Source: an uncultured Collinsella sp. (GTDB lineage Bacteria; Actinomycetota; Coriobacteriia; Coriobacteriales; Coriobacteriaceae). From it: a DNA stretch of 12,870 nt. Where the stretch lies: assembly GCA_934655835.1 (NCBI GenBank), contig CAKUHM010000022.1:1-12870 (forward strand), given 5' to 3'. Positions 6,826 through 12,870 of the stretch are shown here, one piece after another; within the stretch, counting starts at the first letter, position 1; every line of letters starts with the position of its first letter. The notes below the pieces were generated by a model. That model made no database searches. It saw only the letters and a list, made by a program, of their open reading frames with translations, and had not been told where the DNA came from. Made by a program: the position numbers and the translations under genes.

Positions 6826-8238
6826 CTAGCGGCGAGCCCGCCCCGTCTCGAGCAGCGCAAAGACAAACGAGAGCGCCATCGCACAGACAAGCACCAGCGT
6901 CGCCGACTGTGCACCGGCCGCGGTCGCCTGAGCCATGGCCGAATCGGCAACACCAGCCTGAGCTGCATTTACCACGGCGGCAATCACACTGGTACCGATG
7001 GCGCCCGAGAGCTGCTGCAGAGTCGTAAACATGGCGTTGCCGTCCGGCTTGACCTCGGCGGGTAAAAAGCGTAACGCACACGTCATGTTGTTGCCGTACA
7101 TAAGGCCTTGTCCAGCAGCAAACACCACATACACCAACGCTAATTGCATCGTCGCGAGGCGCGTAATCATCGCTGCATACAGGCAAGTCGCAAGCAATGA
7201 AAGGCCGACGCCGAGCATGATAGGGAGTCGAGCACCAAATCGATCGAGCAGCTGCCCCGAAAACGGAGCCAAGACGGCACCGACCAGACAGCCCCACAGA
7301 AGAATCGAGCCGGCCTCCGTCTGGCCCACGCCCAAAACGAGCTGGGCAAAGGAAGGCAGCAGAAACGAGAAGCCCAAAACGGTAAACTGCAGCGACACCG
7401 CGACGCCCAATCCAAACACATAGCCCTGTCGACCGAAAATACCCAGATTGATTAACGGCGCATCGCACGAACGCTCGCGGCGCACAAAGAGGGTCAGCAG
7501 GATGACAAACGCGACAAACAAAACGATGATTGCCGGACTCGTCCAGCCAAGATTCGCCCCCTCATCGACGGCAAGCACCAAACACGCAAACGATGCGGCA
7601 AGACACAGCCATCCCGGAACATCGAACGACTCACGGGAAACCTTATGGCTTTGGCGAATGGAAGAAATGCCCAGCACAAACGCCACGAGCAACAGGGGAA
7701 GCAGCGCGGCGAATATCGCACGCCAGCCAAACGTCTCGGAAAGCCATCCGCCCACCGACGGGCCCACAGCAGGCGCCACGGCCGTGACCAATGAGCCGAT
7801 GCCCATCATAAGGCCCAGGCGTTCCTGGGGCGCCTGCTCGGTAATGATGTTGAACATGAGTGGCAGCGCGACGCCCGTACCGATTCCCTCGAGCACACGT
7901 CCCAGCAATAATGCCGGAAAAACCTGAGCCGTCATACCGCACACGATGCCCGCGATATAGAACGCCATGGCGAAACAAAAGACGTGCTTGGTTTTAAACC
8001 GCCGGTTCAAGAAACCCGATACGGGGACAACGGCGGCAAGCACCAGCAGATATGCCGTGGTGAGCCACTGAACAGTTGCGGTATTGACCCCAAATTCGCG
8101 CATCAGCGTTGGAAACGTGACGTTCATCGCCGTCTCTACGCACACGCCCGAAAATGACATGATGCCCGTCGCTACGATGGATAGCACGAGCCCGGCATCG
8201 AGCTTGCGCTCAAATGCATCGATCCTATTCTCTTGCAT
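6826..8238 (-). CDS. MFS multidrug exporter, DHA2 (14-helix) family
   Basis: This 470-residue integral membrane protein probably exports drugs or other toxic compounds by proton antiport. It shows the family's signatures: TVQWLTTAYLLVLAAVVPVSG (55-75) in the first helices, motif A-like GFLNRRFKTKHVF (75-87), the GRVLEGIGTGVALPL segment (113-127) and motif C-like VAPAVGPSVGGWLSETFGWR (153-172). Its length and number of hydrophobic stretches fit 14 helices. The ATG at 8238 has GGAAAG about eight bases upstream. It has its own strong promoter (8317-8344). It ends 121 nt before the FxLYD gene with no good terminator between, so readthrough into the kinase module is possible. Substrate unknown. 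Confidence 0.9.
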   Translation of the reverse strand: MQENRIDAFERKLDAGLVLSIVATGIMSFSGVCVETAMNVTFPTLMREFGVNTATVQWLTTAYLLVLAAVVPVSGFLNRRFKTKHVFCFAMAFYIAGIVCGMTAQVFPALLLGRVLEGIGTGVALPLMFNIITEQAPQERLGLMMGIGSLVTAVAPAVGPSVGGWLSETFGWRAIFAALLPLLLVAFVLGISSIRQSHKVSRESFDVPGWLCLAASFACLVLAVDEGANLGWTSPAIIVLFVAFVILLTLFVRRERSCDAPLINLGIFGRQGYVFGLGVAVSLQFTVLGFSFLLPSFAQLVLGVGQTEAGSILLWGCLVGAVLAPFSGQLLDRFGARLPIMLGVGLSLLATCLYAAMITRLATMQLALVYVVFAAGQGLMYGNNMTCALRFLPAEVKPDGNAMFTTLQQLSGAIGTSVIAAVVNAAQAGVADSAMAQATAAGAQSATLVLVCAMALSFVFALLETGRARR

Positions 8239-8316
8239 ACTATTTTCTTTCCAAACTCGGAAATGCCCCGCGCACGGGACACGCGGCCGAAGATGTCTCT
8301 AGATTCGACCACGGCC

Positions 8317-8344
8317 ATTGTACGAACATTCAACTAAATGTCAA
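8317..8344 (-). promoter_or_regulatory. Strong sigma-70-type promoter of the MFS gene with internal dyad
   Basis: TTGACA (8344-8339), a perfect -35, and TACAAT (8322-8317), five of six for -10, are 16 bp apart on the minus strand. The start would be near 8311, with a leader of about 73 nt. Between the boxes ACATT and AATGT form a 5-bp dyad around six bases, a position suited to a repressor. The rest of the gap 8239-8375 shows no gene. Confidence 0.65.
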
Positions 8345-8375
8345 ACCGCAAATCCAACGCATGGAAAAAGCGCGT

Positions 8376-8696
8376 TTAGCCCACCGTTATGGATTCCCCA
8401 GTAAAGGCGCTAATCATCAACAGGACAAAGAACGCCAGATAACTGATGCTCAGCAGATAGGCGATAGCCAAAAAGACAATCCATCCCACATTGGTCTTGC
8501 CGTCGGCGCGGCGTTGTTCGCGACAACGATAGAGCCAGATCGTCACGCCAATGGCAGCGATAAGTAGCACGAGCGCCACCGCAGCTAGTCCAGCAAGCGC
8601 AAACATCACGCCTATGCTCACAGCAATAACCGGGAGCAACAATAAGCCGCACCCGCATCCACCAGGACTATATACGACAGACTGTTGGCGCCTCAT
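8376..8696 (-). CDS. Small cysteine-containing membrane protein, function unknown
   Basis: I do not recognise this 106-residue protein. After a short basic start, MRRQQSVVYSPGG, comes CGCG directly before a long hydrophobic stretch (about 16-51) that could be one long or two short helices. A basic polar loop, YRCREQRRADGKTN, follows, then another helix or two (about 71-97). ATG 8696 was chosen because GGAG lies five bases upstream; the GTG at 8702 and ATG at 8699 have no usable spacing. It begins 29 nt after the higA stop on the same strand, with no terminator between. It may therefore be co-transcribed with the toxin-antitoxin genes or simply inserted beside them. Confidence 0.65.
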   Translation of the reverse strand: MRRQQSVVYSPGGCGCGLLLLPVIAVSIGVMFALAGLAAVALVLLIAAIGVTIWLYRCREQRRADGKTNVGWIVFLAIAYLLSISYLAFFVLLMISAFTGESITVG

Positions 8697-8725
8697 CATC
8701 ACTCCGTACCCCGCATCATAGGATC

Positions 8726-9067
8726 CTACAGCGCGATGGCCTGCTGAACAGGAACAATCTTGTCGAGCTCAGGTTTAATCCGCCTTTTCTCGGCCTCAAG
8801 GTCAAACGCCACCTGAGCGCGCAGCCAATAACCATCCGTCAGGCCAAAATAACGGCAAAGACGGAGGTCAGTGTCGGCCGTCACACGGCGCCTCCCCAAA
8901 ATAATCCGCCCGATACGCTGAGCCGGAATCCCGGTCTCCTTAGCAAGGCGATATTGAGAAATACCCATGGGAACAAGAAACTCCTCTTTGAGAAGCTCAC
9001 CAGGAGTCACCGGTGACAGCAAATCAGCCGCAGCCTCCTCATTTATGATAATCGACGATTTCGACAT
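8726..9067 (-). CDS. higA: HigA-family antitoxin (XRE helix-turn-helix)
   Basis: This 113-residue protein would neutralise the HigB toxin and repress the operon by DNA binding. The family opening is SPVTPGELLKEEFLVPMGIS (18-37), followed by the helix-turn-helix: QYRLAKETGIPAQRIGRIIL (38-57) and GRRRVTADTDLRLCRYFG (58-75). The C-terminal part, YWLRAQVAFDLE, is also standard. The frame extends upstream, but ATG 9067 gives the usual family length. It overlaps the end of higB by 29 bp, a toxin-first order typical of higBA, and implies coupled translation. Confidence 0.92.
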   Translation of the reverse strand: MSKSSIIINEEAAADLLSPVTPGELLKEEFLVPMGISQYRLAKETGIPAQRIGRIILGRRRVTADTDLRLCRYFGLTDGYWLRAQVAFDLEAEKRRIKPELDKIVPVQQAIAL

Positions 9068-9320
9068 TCCAAGCCATCCCCTGTCTCCACTCAAAGCAGA
9101 CCCGATAGCGTTCGTTGACGCGAATACTGTATTGACCGGCACGATCGCCCTTCAATGCTTCAAGGCGGTTGCCTGGCGGAATGCGAAGATCATCAAGCGA
9201 AGCGCAGACCTGCAGTTGGCGGATCTTCCTCAATGCGACCCGCTCAAAAGGAATGAACTTCCTGACCCGCACACCCATGGCAAAGCGTTCGGTATCTTCA
9301 TCTTTATAGGATGCAATCAT
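9039..9320 (-). CDS. higB: HigB-family toxin (RelE superfamily mRNA interferase)
   Basis: This 93-residue protein belongs to the RelE/ParE-like fold; HigB toxins cleave mRNA on the ribosome. The family pattern is visible: MIASYKDEDTERFA at the start, ARG/LYS-rich helices (19-36), DLRIPPGNRLEALKGDRAGQ (44-63), YSIRVNERYRVCFEW (64-78) and a C-terminal VEIVDYHK (86-93). Candidate functional residues are R52, K57, R72 and H92, by analogy with the family. The ATG at 9320 has AAGG eight bases upstream. The protein is full length with no break, so the toxin appears intact. Confidence 0.9.
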   Translation of the reverse strand: MIASYKDEDTERFAMGVRVRKFIPFERVALRKIRQLQVCASLDDLRIPPGNRLEALKGDRAGQYSIRVNERYRVCFEWRQGMAWNVEIVDYHK

Positions 9321-9331
9321 AGTATCGCCTT

Positions 9332-9377
9332 ACGTTAGTAACGTCAAACGTTTCTATAGACTTACATCTTCATTATA
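9332..9377 (-). promoter_or_regulatory. higBA promoter and palindromic operator
   Basis: A perfect TATAAT (9377-9372) on the minus strand lacks a clear -35 box. Between it and higB lies ACGTTA-G-TAACGT (9332-9344), a perfect 13-bp palindrome, next to a further AACGTT (9347-9352). These are likely HigA sites for self-repression. A second candidate promoter, TTGACG at 9347-9342 with TACTAT 17 bp on, overlaps the operator, but would start inside higB. The local sequence is AT-richer than its neighbours. The 101-bp gap 9321-9421 holds no gene. Confidence 0.6.
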
Positions 9378-9421
9378 CCGTACATCTGTTCGTATTTTCT
9401 AGGCAATTACTTCTTTGCCCA

Positions 9422-10609
9422 TTAGGCAAGCGAAAGCAATCGTTTATAGGCATCGAGGCCTTTGAGCAGGATTTCCTCATCAAAGAGCATGGTATCGGTA
9501 TGCAGTGCGCTGGCGGCATAGGCGGGGCAGCCCTCGGTGTCACTCGGATTGTCTTGGCCGGCAGGCACGCCCGTGCCCAATAAGAAGAACACGCCCGGCA
9601 GATGGCGCTGATAGAACGCGAAATCCTCGGCAATCAGTAGTGGCTCGTTCACCAGTTGCAACTCGGGCAAAGCAGGTGCAATGCAGGCAAACAGCTCAGG
9701 GTCGTTATCGACCGGCGGGTATCCCTCGGCGAAGTCGAGGTCGTAGGTGCAGCCCGTCGACGCGCACGCCTCGTCGAGCACACGACGCACACCCTCGCGC
9801 GCGCGATCGAACATGTCGTCCGTAAACACGCGCAGGCTGCCGGCGACATGGGCCTCCCCTGCCACCGCATTGCAGACGGTGCCCGCCCGCAGCAGACCGA
9901 ACTTGCCAATGCAGGGCTCGTCGGCACCCAGCTCGTCCATCAGCTCGCGTTCGACAACCAAAAACTTGGCCGCCGCCAGCGCCGCATCGTGCGACTCCTC
10001 AACCGGAACGCCGTAGGTCTTGGCGATATGGATACTCGTGCCATGGATATGAATGTGAGTCTCGCTCGAGCGCGCCAGCAGCGGACCCGGGCAGCTCGCC
10101 AGCGTACCGGCAGGCAGATCGGGCCACACGTGAAAGCCGAAGATGCGATCAACCCCAAAGCGTTCGAACACACCACTCTCGCACACCGTCTTGGCGCCGC
10201 CCGTTGTTTCCTCGGCCGGCTGGAACACAAAAAGCACGTTGCGCTTAATAACGCCCGGCTGCTCATGAATCGTACGGTCGACAAAAGTTGCCGCCGCGAG
10301 GGCCATGCCCATGTGGCCGTCGTGGCCGCAAGCGTGCATCTTGCCGGGATGCGTCGAGGCAAAGGCCGCTCCCGTTGCCTCCGCGATGGGCAGGGCGTCC
10401 ATATCGGCGCGAATCGCCGTGGCATTCGTAGCGCCCACACCGGCATCGAAGAAGGCACAGACGCAGCTCGGGCAGGGATAGGTCACCTCGCAGGCAAGCG
10501 GAGCGAGCACGCCCTCGATATAGGCGATGGTTTGCGGAAGATCGAAGTCGAGCTCCGGAATGCGGTGCAAGTCGCGACGATAACGACGGAGTTCTTGGAG
10601 CTCGGTCAT
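9422..10609 (-). CDS. M20 family amidohydrolase (N-acyl-amino-acid deacylase type)
   Basis: This 395-residue cytoplasmic metallohydrolase would remove an acyl group from an amino acid or small peptide. Metal ligands are visible: C94 and H96 in HACGHDGH, E133/E134 in QPAEETTGGAK, H160 in FGFHVWPDLPAGT and H370 in SALHTD. Other family marks are LHRIPELDFDLPQT (14-27) and ATAIRADMDALPI (63-75). The dimerisation domain around 185-300 is complete; its usual GGHA segment reads TSIHIAKTYG. ATG 10609, with AAGGA seven bases upstream, was preferred over starts farther upstream. It is divergent from the lysine riboswitch-lysA unit. N-acetyl-diaminopimelate deacetylase is therefore one possibility; hippurate or indole-acyl hydrolase types are others. 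Confidence 0.88.
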   Translation of the reverse strand: MTELQELRRYRRDLHRIPELDFDLPQTIAYIEGVLAPLACEVTYPCPSCVCAFFDAGVGATNATAIRADMDALPIAEATGAAFASTHPGKMHACGHDGHMGMALAAATFVDRTIHEQPGVIKRNVLFVFQPAEETTGGAKTVCESGVFERFGVDRIFGFHVWPDLPAGTLASCPGPLLARSSETHIHIHGTSIHIAKTYGVPVEESHDAALAAAKFLVVERELMDELGADEPCIGKFGLLRAGTVCNAVAGEAHVAGSLRVFTDDMFDRAREGVRRVLDEACASTGCTYDLDFAEGYPPVDNDPELFACIAPALPELQLVNEPLLIAEDFAFYQRHLPGVFFLLGTGVPAGQDNPSDTEGCPAYAASALHTDTMLFDEEILLKGLDAYKRLLSLA

Positions 10610-10702
10610 AGGGATTCCTTTCATGAGACGACTCGGTTGACACCTATTGTGACGCAGGATTGTGGCACCCTTGTTTCTAGCATGATGCTGCATTTTTTAA
10701 AC

Positions 10703-10755
10703 GTTATATACGAATACTCTTGTTTGGTAAAGTGCAACGTGGTAGGGTCTTTACC
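10703..10755. promoter_or_regulatory. Overlapping divergent promoters of M20 gene and lysA unit
   Basis: On the minus strand TTTACC (10731-10726) and TATAAC (10708-10703), 17 bp apart, point at the M20 gene. On the plus strand TTGTTT (10720-10725) and TAGGGT (10743-10748), also 17 bp apart, would start RNA near 10755, just ahead of the riboswitch. GGTAAAG (10726-10732) and CTTTACC (10749-10755) form a perfect 7-bp dyad across this zone, a possible shared operator. Between 10610 and 10702 I see only the M20 leader. Confidence 0.45.
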
Positions 10756-10756
10756 A

Positions 10757-10920
10757 CTTGATAGAGGCGCGGGCACGAAGAGCCGCGGGCGAGTCGGCAG
10801 ACTTTGACCCTGCGGGGAGGCGAAACCCGCCGAACTGGGCATTTCGGGCACGAACAGCCTGGTGGGCCTGCGGGAAACACCCGCAGGACTGTCTGCAGCA
10901 ATGCGGGAGCGCTATCCGGA
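10757..10920 (+). ncRNA. Lysine riboswitch (L-box) aptamer
   Basis: This is the leader RNA that binds lysine and lowers expression of lysine genes. The P1 stem GATAG (10760-10764) and CTATC (10912-10916) encloses the conserved landmarks in order: AGAGGCGCGGGCAC (10763-10776), GAAGAGC, GGGGAGGCGAAACCCGCCGA (10813-10832), GGGCATTTCGGGCA, then CCTGCGGG/CCCGCAGG (10867-10887, loop AAACA), GACTGTC (10888-10894), a P5 hairpin with a GCAA tetraloop (10893-10906), and GGGAGCGCTATC. This matches the known B. subtilis lysC element as I remember it. It lies 68 nt before lysA, and the gene fits the ligand. Confidence 0.93.
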
Positions 10921-10977
10921 CATTGGGTCCACGTTATGCGGATTCGATGCGCAGGTAGCGCCGTCTGGATAGCGAGG
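10910..10977 (+). promoter_or_regulatory. Riboswitch expression platform: 12-bp alternative helix and lysA binding site
   Basis: CGCTATCCGGAC (10910-10921), which includes the 3' strand of P1, can instead pair with GTCTGGATAGCG (10963-10974): 12 bp with one G-U. The two folds exclude each other. The downstream strand ends at the lysA ribosome binding site, GAGG (10974-10977). There is no T-run, so control at translation start is more likely than termination. How the lysine-bound fold closes the binding site is not clear from the sequence. Confidence 0.55.
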
Positions 10978-10987
10978 TTTACGGGAC

Positions 10988-12870
10988 ATGTCATTGACTC
11001 CCAACGAGGCATATGCGGTCAAGCGGCCGTTTGTGGACAAGGAGACGCTCGAGCATATCGTCGAGCAGTTCCCCACGCCGTTTCATCTATACGACGAGGC
11101 GGGCATCCGCCGCAACATGCAAGAAGTGCGCGATGCCTTTGCATGGAACCCGGGCTTTAAGGAATACTTTGCCGTCAAGGCCAACCCCAACCCGGCGCTC
11201 ATCTCCATTCTCAACGAATACGGCTGCGGCTGCGATTGCTCGAGCTATACCGAGCTCATGATCGCCCGCTCGCTGGGTATCACGGGACACGACATCATGT
11301 TCTCGTCCAACGACACGCCGGCGGCCGACTTTGAGCTTGCCGACAAGCTAGGCGCCATCGTCAACTTCGACGACATCAGCCACATCGAGTTCTACGAGCG
11401 CGTTGCTGGTCCTATCCCCAAGACAGTCAGCTGCCGCTTTAATCCGGGCGGTCTGTTCCAGCTTTCCAACGGCATTATGGACAATCCGGGGGATTCCAAG
11501 TACGGCATGACCACCGAGCAGCTCTTTGAGGCCTTCCGCATGCTCAAGGCCAAGGGCGCCGAGAATTTTGGCATCCACGCCTTCCTTGCCAGCAACACCG
11601 TCACCAACGACTACTACCCAAAGCTCGCACGCATCCTCTTTGAGCTTGCCGTGCGCTTGGAGCGCGAGACGGGCGCTCATGTCGCCTTCATCAACCTGTC
11701 CGGTGGCGTGGGCATCCCCTATCTGCCCGAGCAGCAGGCTAACGACATCCACGCCATCGGCGAGGGCGTACACGCAGCCTACGACGAGATTCTGGTTCCC
11801 GCCGGCATGGGCGATGTGGCGATCTGCACCGAGATGGGCCGCTTTATGATGGGCCCCTACGGATGCCTGGTCACCAAGGCCATCCACGAAAAGCAGATCT
11901 ACAAGGACTATATCGGCGTCGACGCAAGCGCCGTCGATCTCATTCGCCCTGCCATGTATGGCGCCTACCACCACGTTACAGTGATGGGCCAGCCGGGTGG
12001 CCCCGACAAGTCCGCAGCTCCCGTCACGAACACGTACGACATCACGGGTAACCTGTGCGAAAACAACGACAAGTTCGCCATCGACCGTGAGCTGCCGCAG
12101 ATCGACATGGGCGACCTGCTCGTGATCCACGACACCGGCGCGCATGGCTACTCCATGGGCTACAACTACAACGGGCGCCTGCGCTCTGCCGAGGTATTGC
12201 TGCGTCCCGACGGCTCGGCGGATCTTATCCGTCGTGCCGAGCGCCCGGGCGACTACTTCGCCACGCTCGACGTGCTGCCGTGCGGACGCGAGTTGCTGGC
12301 CAAATCGCGCGCCGAAAGCGCCCGCCGTCGTGCTCAGGACGAGCGCTTGGCCGTCGCCGCCCAATGGAACAAACGCATCCAGATCGCAGAAGCGAAGGAG
12401 AAGAATATGGATGTCCGCAATCTCGAGGGCTCGATCGTCGCCCTCGTCACGCCGTTTAAAAAGGACGGCAGCGTCGACTTTGACGCGCTCGAGCGCCTTA
12501 TTGATTTCCATCTGCAGAATGGCACCGACGCCATCCTCACCTTGGGTACCACCGGCGAAAGCGCCACGATGACCGATGACGAGGACAACTCCGTCGTTGC
12601 CGCCGTGGTCAAGCAGGTCGCAGGCCGTATCCCCGTCATCGCCGGCTCGGGCTCCAACTCCACGCAGACGATGCTCACCAAGTCGCTCACCTACCAGGGC
12701 CTGGGCGCCGACGGTCTGCTGCTTATCACCCCTTACTACAACAAGTCCAACGAAGAGGGCATCTACCAGCACTTTAAGACCGTGGCCGACGCCGTGGACA
12801 TCCCCTGCATCCTGTACAACATTCCCGGCCGTTGCGGTTGCGGCATCAGCGAGCGCAATGTCGAGCGCCT
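10988..12870 (+). CDS. lysA: LysA-DapA in-frame fusion: diaminopimelate decarboxylase joined to dihydrodipicolinate synthase
   Basis: From ATG 10988 the frame runs 627 codons to the window edge with no stop; I read every codon. Residues 1-430 are a complete PLP-dependent diaminopimelate decarboxylase (last step, meso-DAP to lysine): Schiff-base lysine K64 in EYFAVKANPNP, SGGVG, CTEMGRFMMGPYG, active-site cysteine in GNLCENND, and GAHGYSMGYNYNGRLRSAEV. LysA proteins normally stop soon after DYFATLD (422-428). Here about 45 charged, probably helical residues follow (LAKSRAESARRRAQDERLA...). DapA then begins at residue 474 (MDVRNLEGSIVALVTPF) with its own GTTGES, YYNK and YNIPGR motifs. The start has GAGG ten bases upstream and lies behind a lysine riboswitch. 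The C-terminus is cut by the window. A lost stop codon or a sequencing error are the alternatives to a true bifunctional enzyme. Confidence 0.85.
   Translation, partial: MSLTPNEAYAVKRPFVDKETLEHIVEQFPTPFHLYDEAGIRRNMQEVRDAFAWNPGFKEYFAVKANPNPALISILNEYGCGCDCSSYTELMIARSLGITGHDIMFSSNDTPAADFELADKLGAIVNFDDISHIEFYERVAGPIPKTVSCRFNPGGLFQLSNGIMDNPGDSKYGMTTEQLFEAFRMLKAKGAENFGIHAFLASNTVTNDYYPKLARILFELAVRLERETGAHVAFINLSGGVGIPYLPEQQANDIHAIGEGVHAAYDEILVPAGMGDVAICTEMGRFMMGPYGCLVTKAIHEKQIYKDYIGVDASAVDLIRPAMYGAYHHVTVMGQPGGPDKSAAPVTNTYDITGNLCENNDKFAIDRELPQIDMGDLLVIHDTGAHGYSMGYNYNGRLRSAEVLLRPDGSADLIRRAERPGDYFATLDVLPCGRELLAKSRAESARRRAQDERLAVAAQWNKRIQIAEAKEKNMDVRNLEGSIVALVTPFKKDGSVDFDALERLIDFHLQNGTDAILTLGTTGESATMTDDEDNSVVAAVVKQVAGRIPVIAGSGSNSTQTMLTKSLTYQGLGADGLLLITPYYNKSNEEGIYQHFKTVADAVDIPCILYNIPGRCGCGISERNVER
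12395..12400 (+). promoter_or_regulatory. Strong internal ribosome binding site before DapA
   Basis: AAGGAG lies six bases before the ATG at 12407, inside the codons of the lysA tail. It is the best-placed binding site on the plus strand in this unit. It means DapA can start on its own even if LysA is not terminated. It also suggests that the two genes were once separate. Confidence 0.75.
12407..12870 (+). CDS. dapA: 4-hydroxy-tetrahydrodipicolinate synthase (DapA), internal start, 3' end outside window
   Basis: DapA condenses pyruvate with aspartate semialdehyde, the first committed step toward diaminopimelate and lysine. The visible 154 residues cover the first half of the TIM barrel: GSIVALVTPFKKDGSVDFDA (8-27), the active-site threonines in LGTTGES (46-52), VIAGSGSNST, the tyrosine in ITPYYNKSN (109-117) and YNIPGRCGCGI (139-149) with the carboxylate-binding arginine. 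The Schiff-base lysine lies beyond the window. This frame is the same as lysA with no stop between, so it may be made as the C-terminal half of the fusion, as free DapA from this ATG, or both. The identity is secure; the form of the product is open. Confidence 0.93.
   Translation, partial: MDVRNLEGSIVALVTPFKKDGSVDFDALERLIDFHLQNGTDAILTLGTTGESATMTDDEDNSVVAAVVKQVAGRIPVIAGSGSNSTQTMLTKSLTYQGLGADGLLLITPYYNKSNEEGIYQHFKTVADAVDIPCILYNIPGRCGCGISERNVER

Noticed and set aside
9319..9347. Second higBA promoter (TTGACG, 17 bp, TACTAT)
   Set aside because: Good match, but the start would fall inside higB and remove its first codons, while full-length HigB fits the family. Kept only as a note in the operator entry.
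9656..10807. 383-codon plus-strand frame opposite the M20 gene
   Set aside because: It runs through the M20 metal-site codons in reverse and into the promoter and riboswitch, without a domain or binding site.
11348..12772. 474-codon minus-strand frame opposite lysA-dapA
   Set aside because: It covers the coding strand of two well-known enzymes and contains no recognisable motif; a shadow of GC-rich codon use.

Overview
The window looks like a chromosomal segment of a GC-rich Gram-positive of the Coriobacteriia (Actinomycetota), probably Collinsella or a close relative. That is inferred from codon use, the lysine riboswitch and the D-aspartate ligase type; it was not tested by a search. I see no tRNA, rRNA, insertion sequence, prophage or CRISPR array.

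Layout, left to right. (1) Minus strand, 2061 to 1: a D-aspartate ligase of the ATP-grasp fold followed by an Asp/Glu racemase that runs off the left edge. Together they can make D-Asp and attach it to peptidoglycan precursors. (2) Plus strand, 2287-2919: a MOSC-domain protein. (3) Plus strand, 3154-4287: a secreted wall hydrolase with a CwlO/PcsB-like coiled coil and a lysozyme-like C-terminal domain. A cluster of AGTT-S-AACT palindromes precedes it, and a strong bidirectional terminator follows it. (4) Minus strand, 8238 to 4326: a 14-helix MFS exporter, a membrane-anchored FxLYD protein, a HTH protein and a membrane-anchored Ser/Thr kinase without PASTA domains. The FxLYD leader holds a perfect 14-bp inverted repeat that buries the ribosome binding site. 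It may also hold a 24-codon leader ORF ending in a TAATG overlap with the FxLYD start. (5) Minus strand, 9320 to 8376: a higBA toxin-antitoxin pair with its own operator, followed 29 nt later by a small membrane protein. (6) Minus strand, 10609 to 9422: an M20 amidohydrolase. (7) Plus strand from 10757 to the right edge: a lysine riboswitch followed by lysA, which reads in frame and without any stop codon into dapA.

The most unusual item is the last. The gene for the last enzyme of lysine synthesis (LysA) is joined to the gene for the first committed enzyme (DapA) in one open frame of at least 627 codons under one lysine riboswitch. A strong ribosome binding site remains before the DapA start, so both a fusion protein and free DapA could be made. 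The wall theme recurs across the window: the D-Asp bridge genes, the secreted hydrolase and the lysine/diaminopimelate genes. The kinase-HTH-FxLYD set looks like an uncharacterised signalling module.
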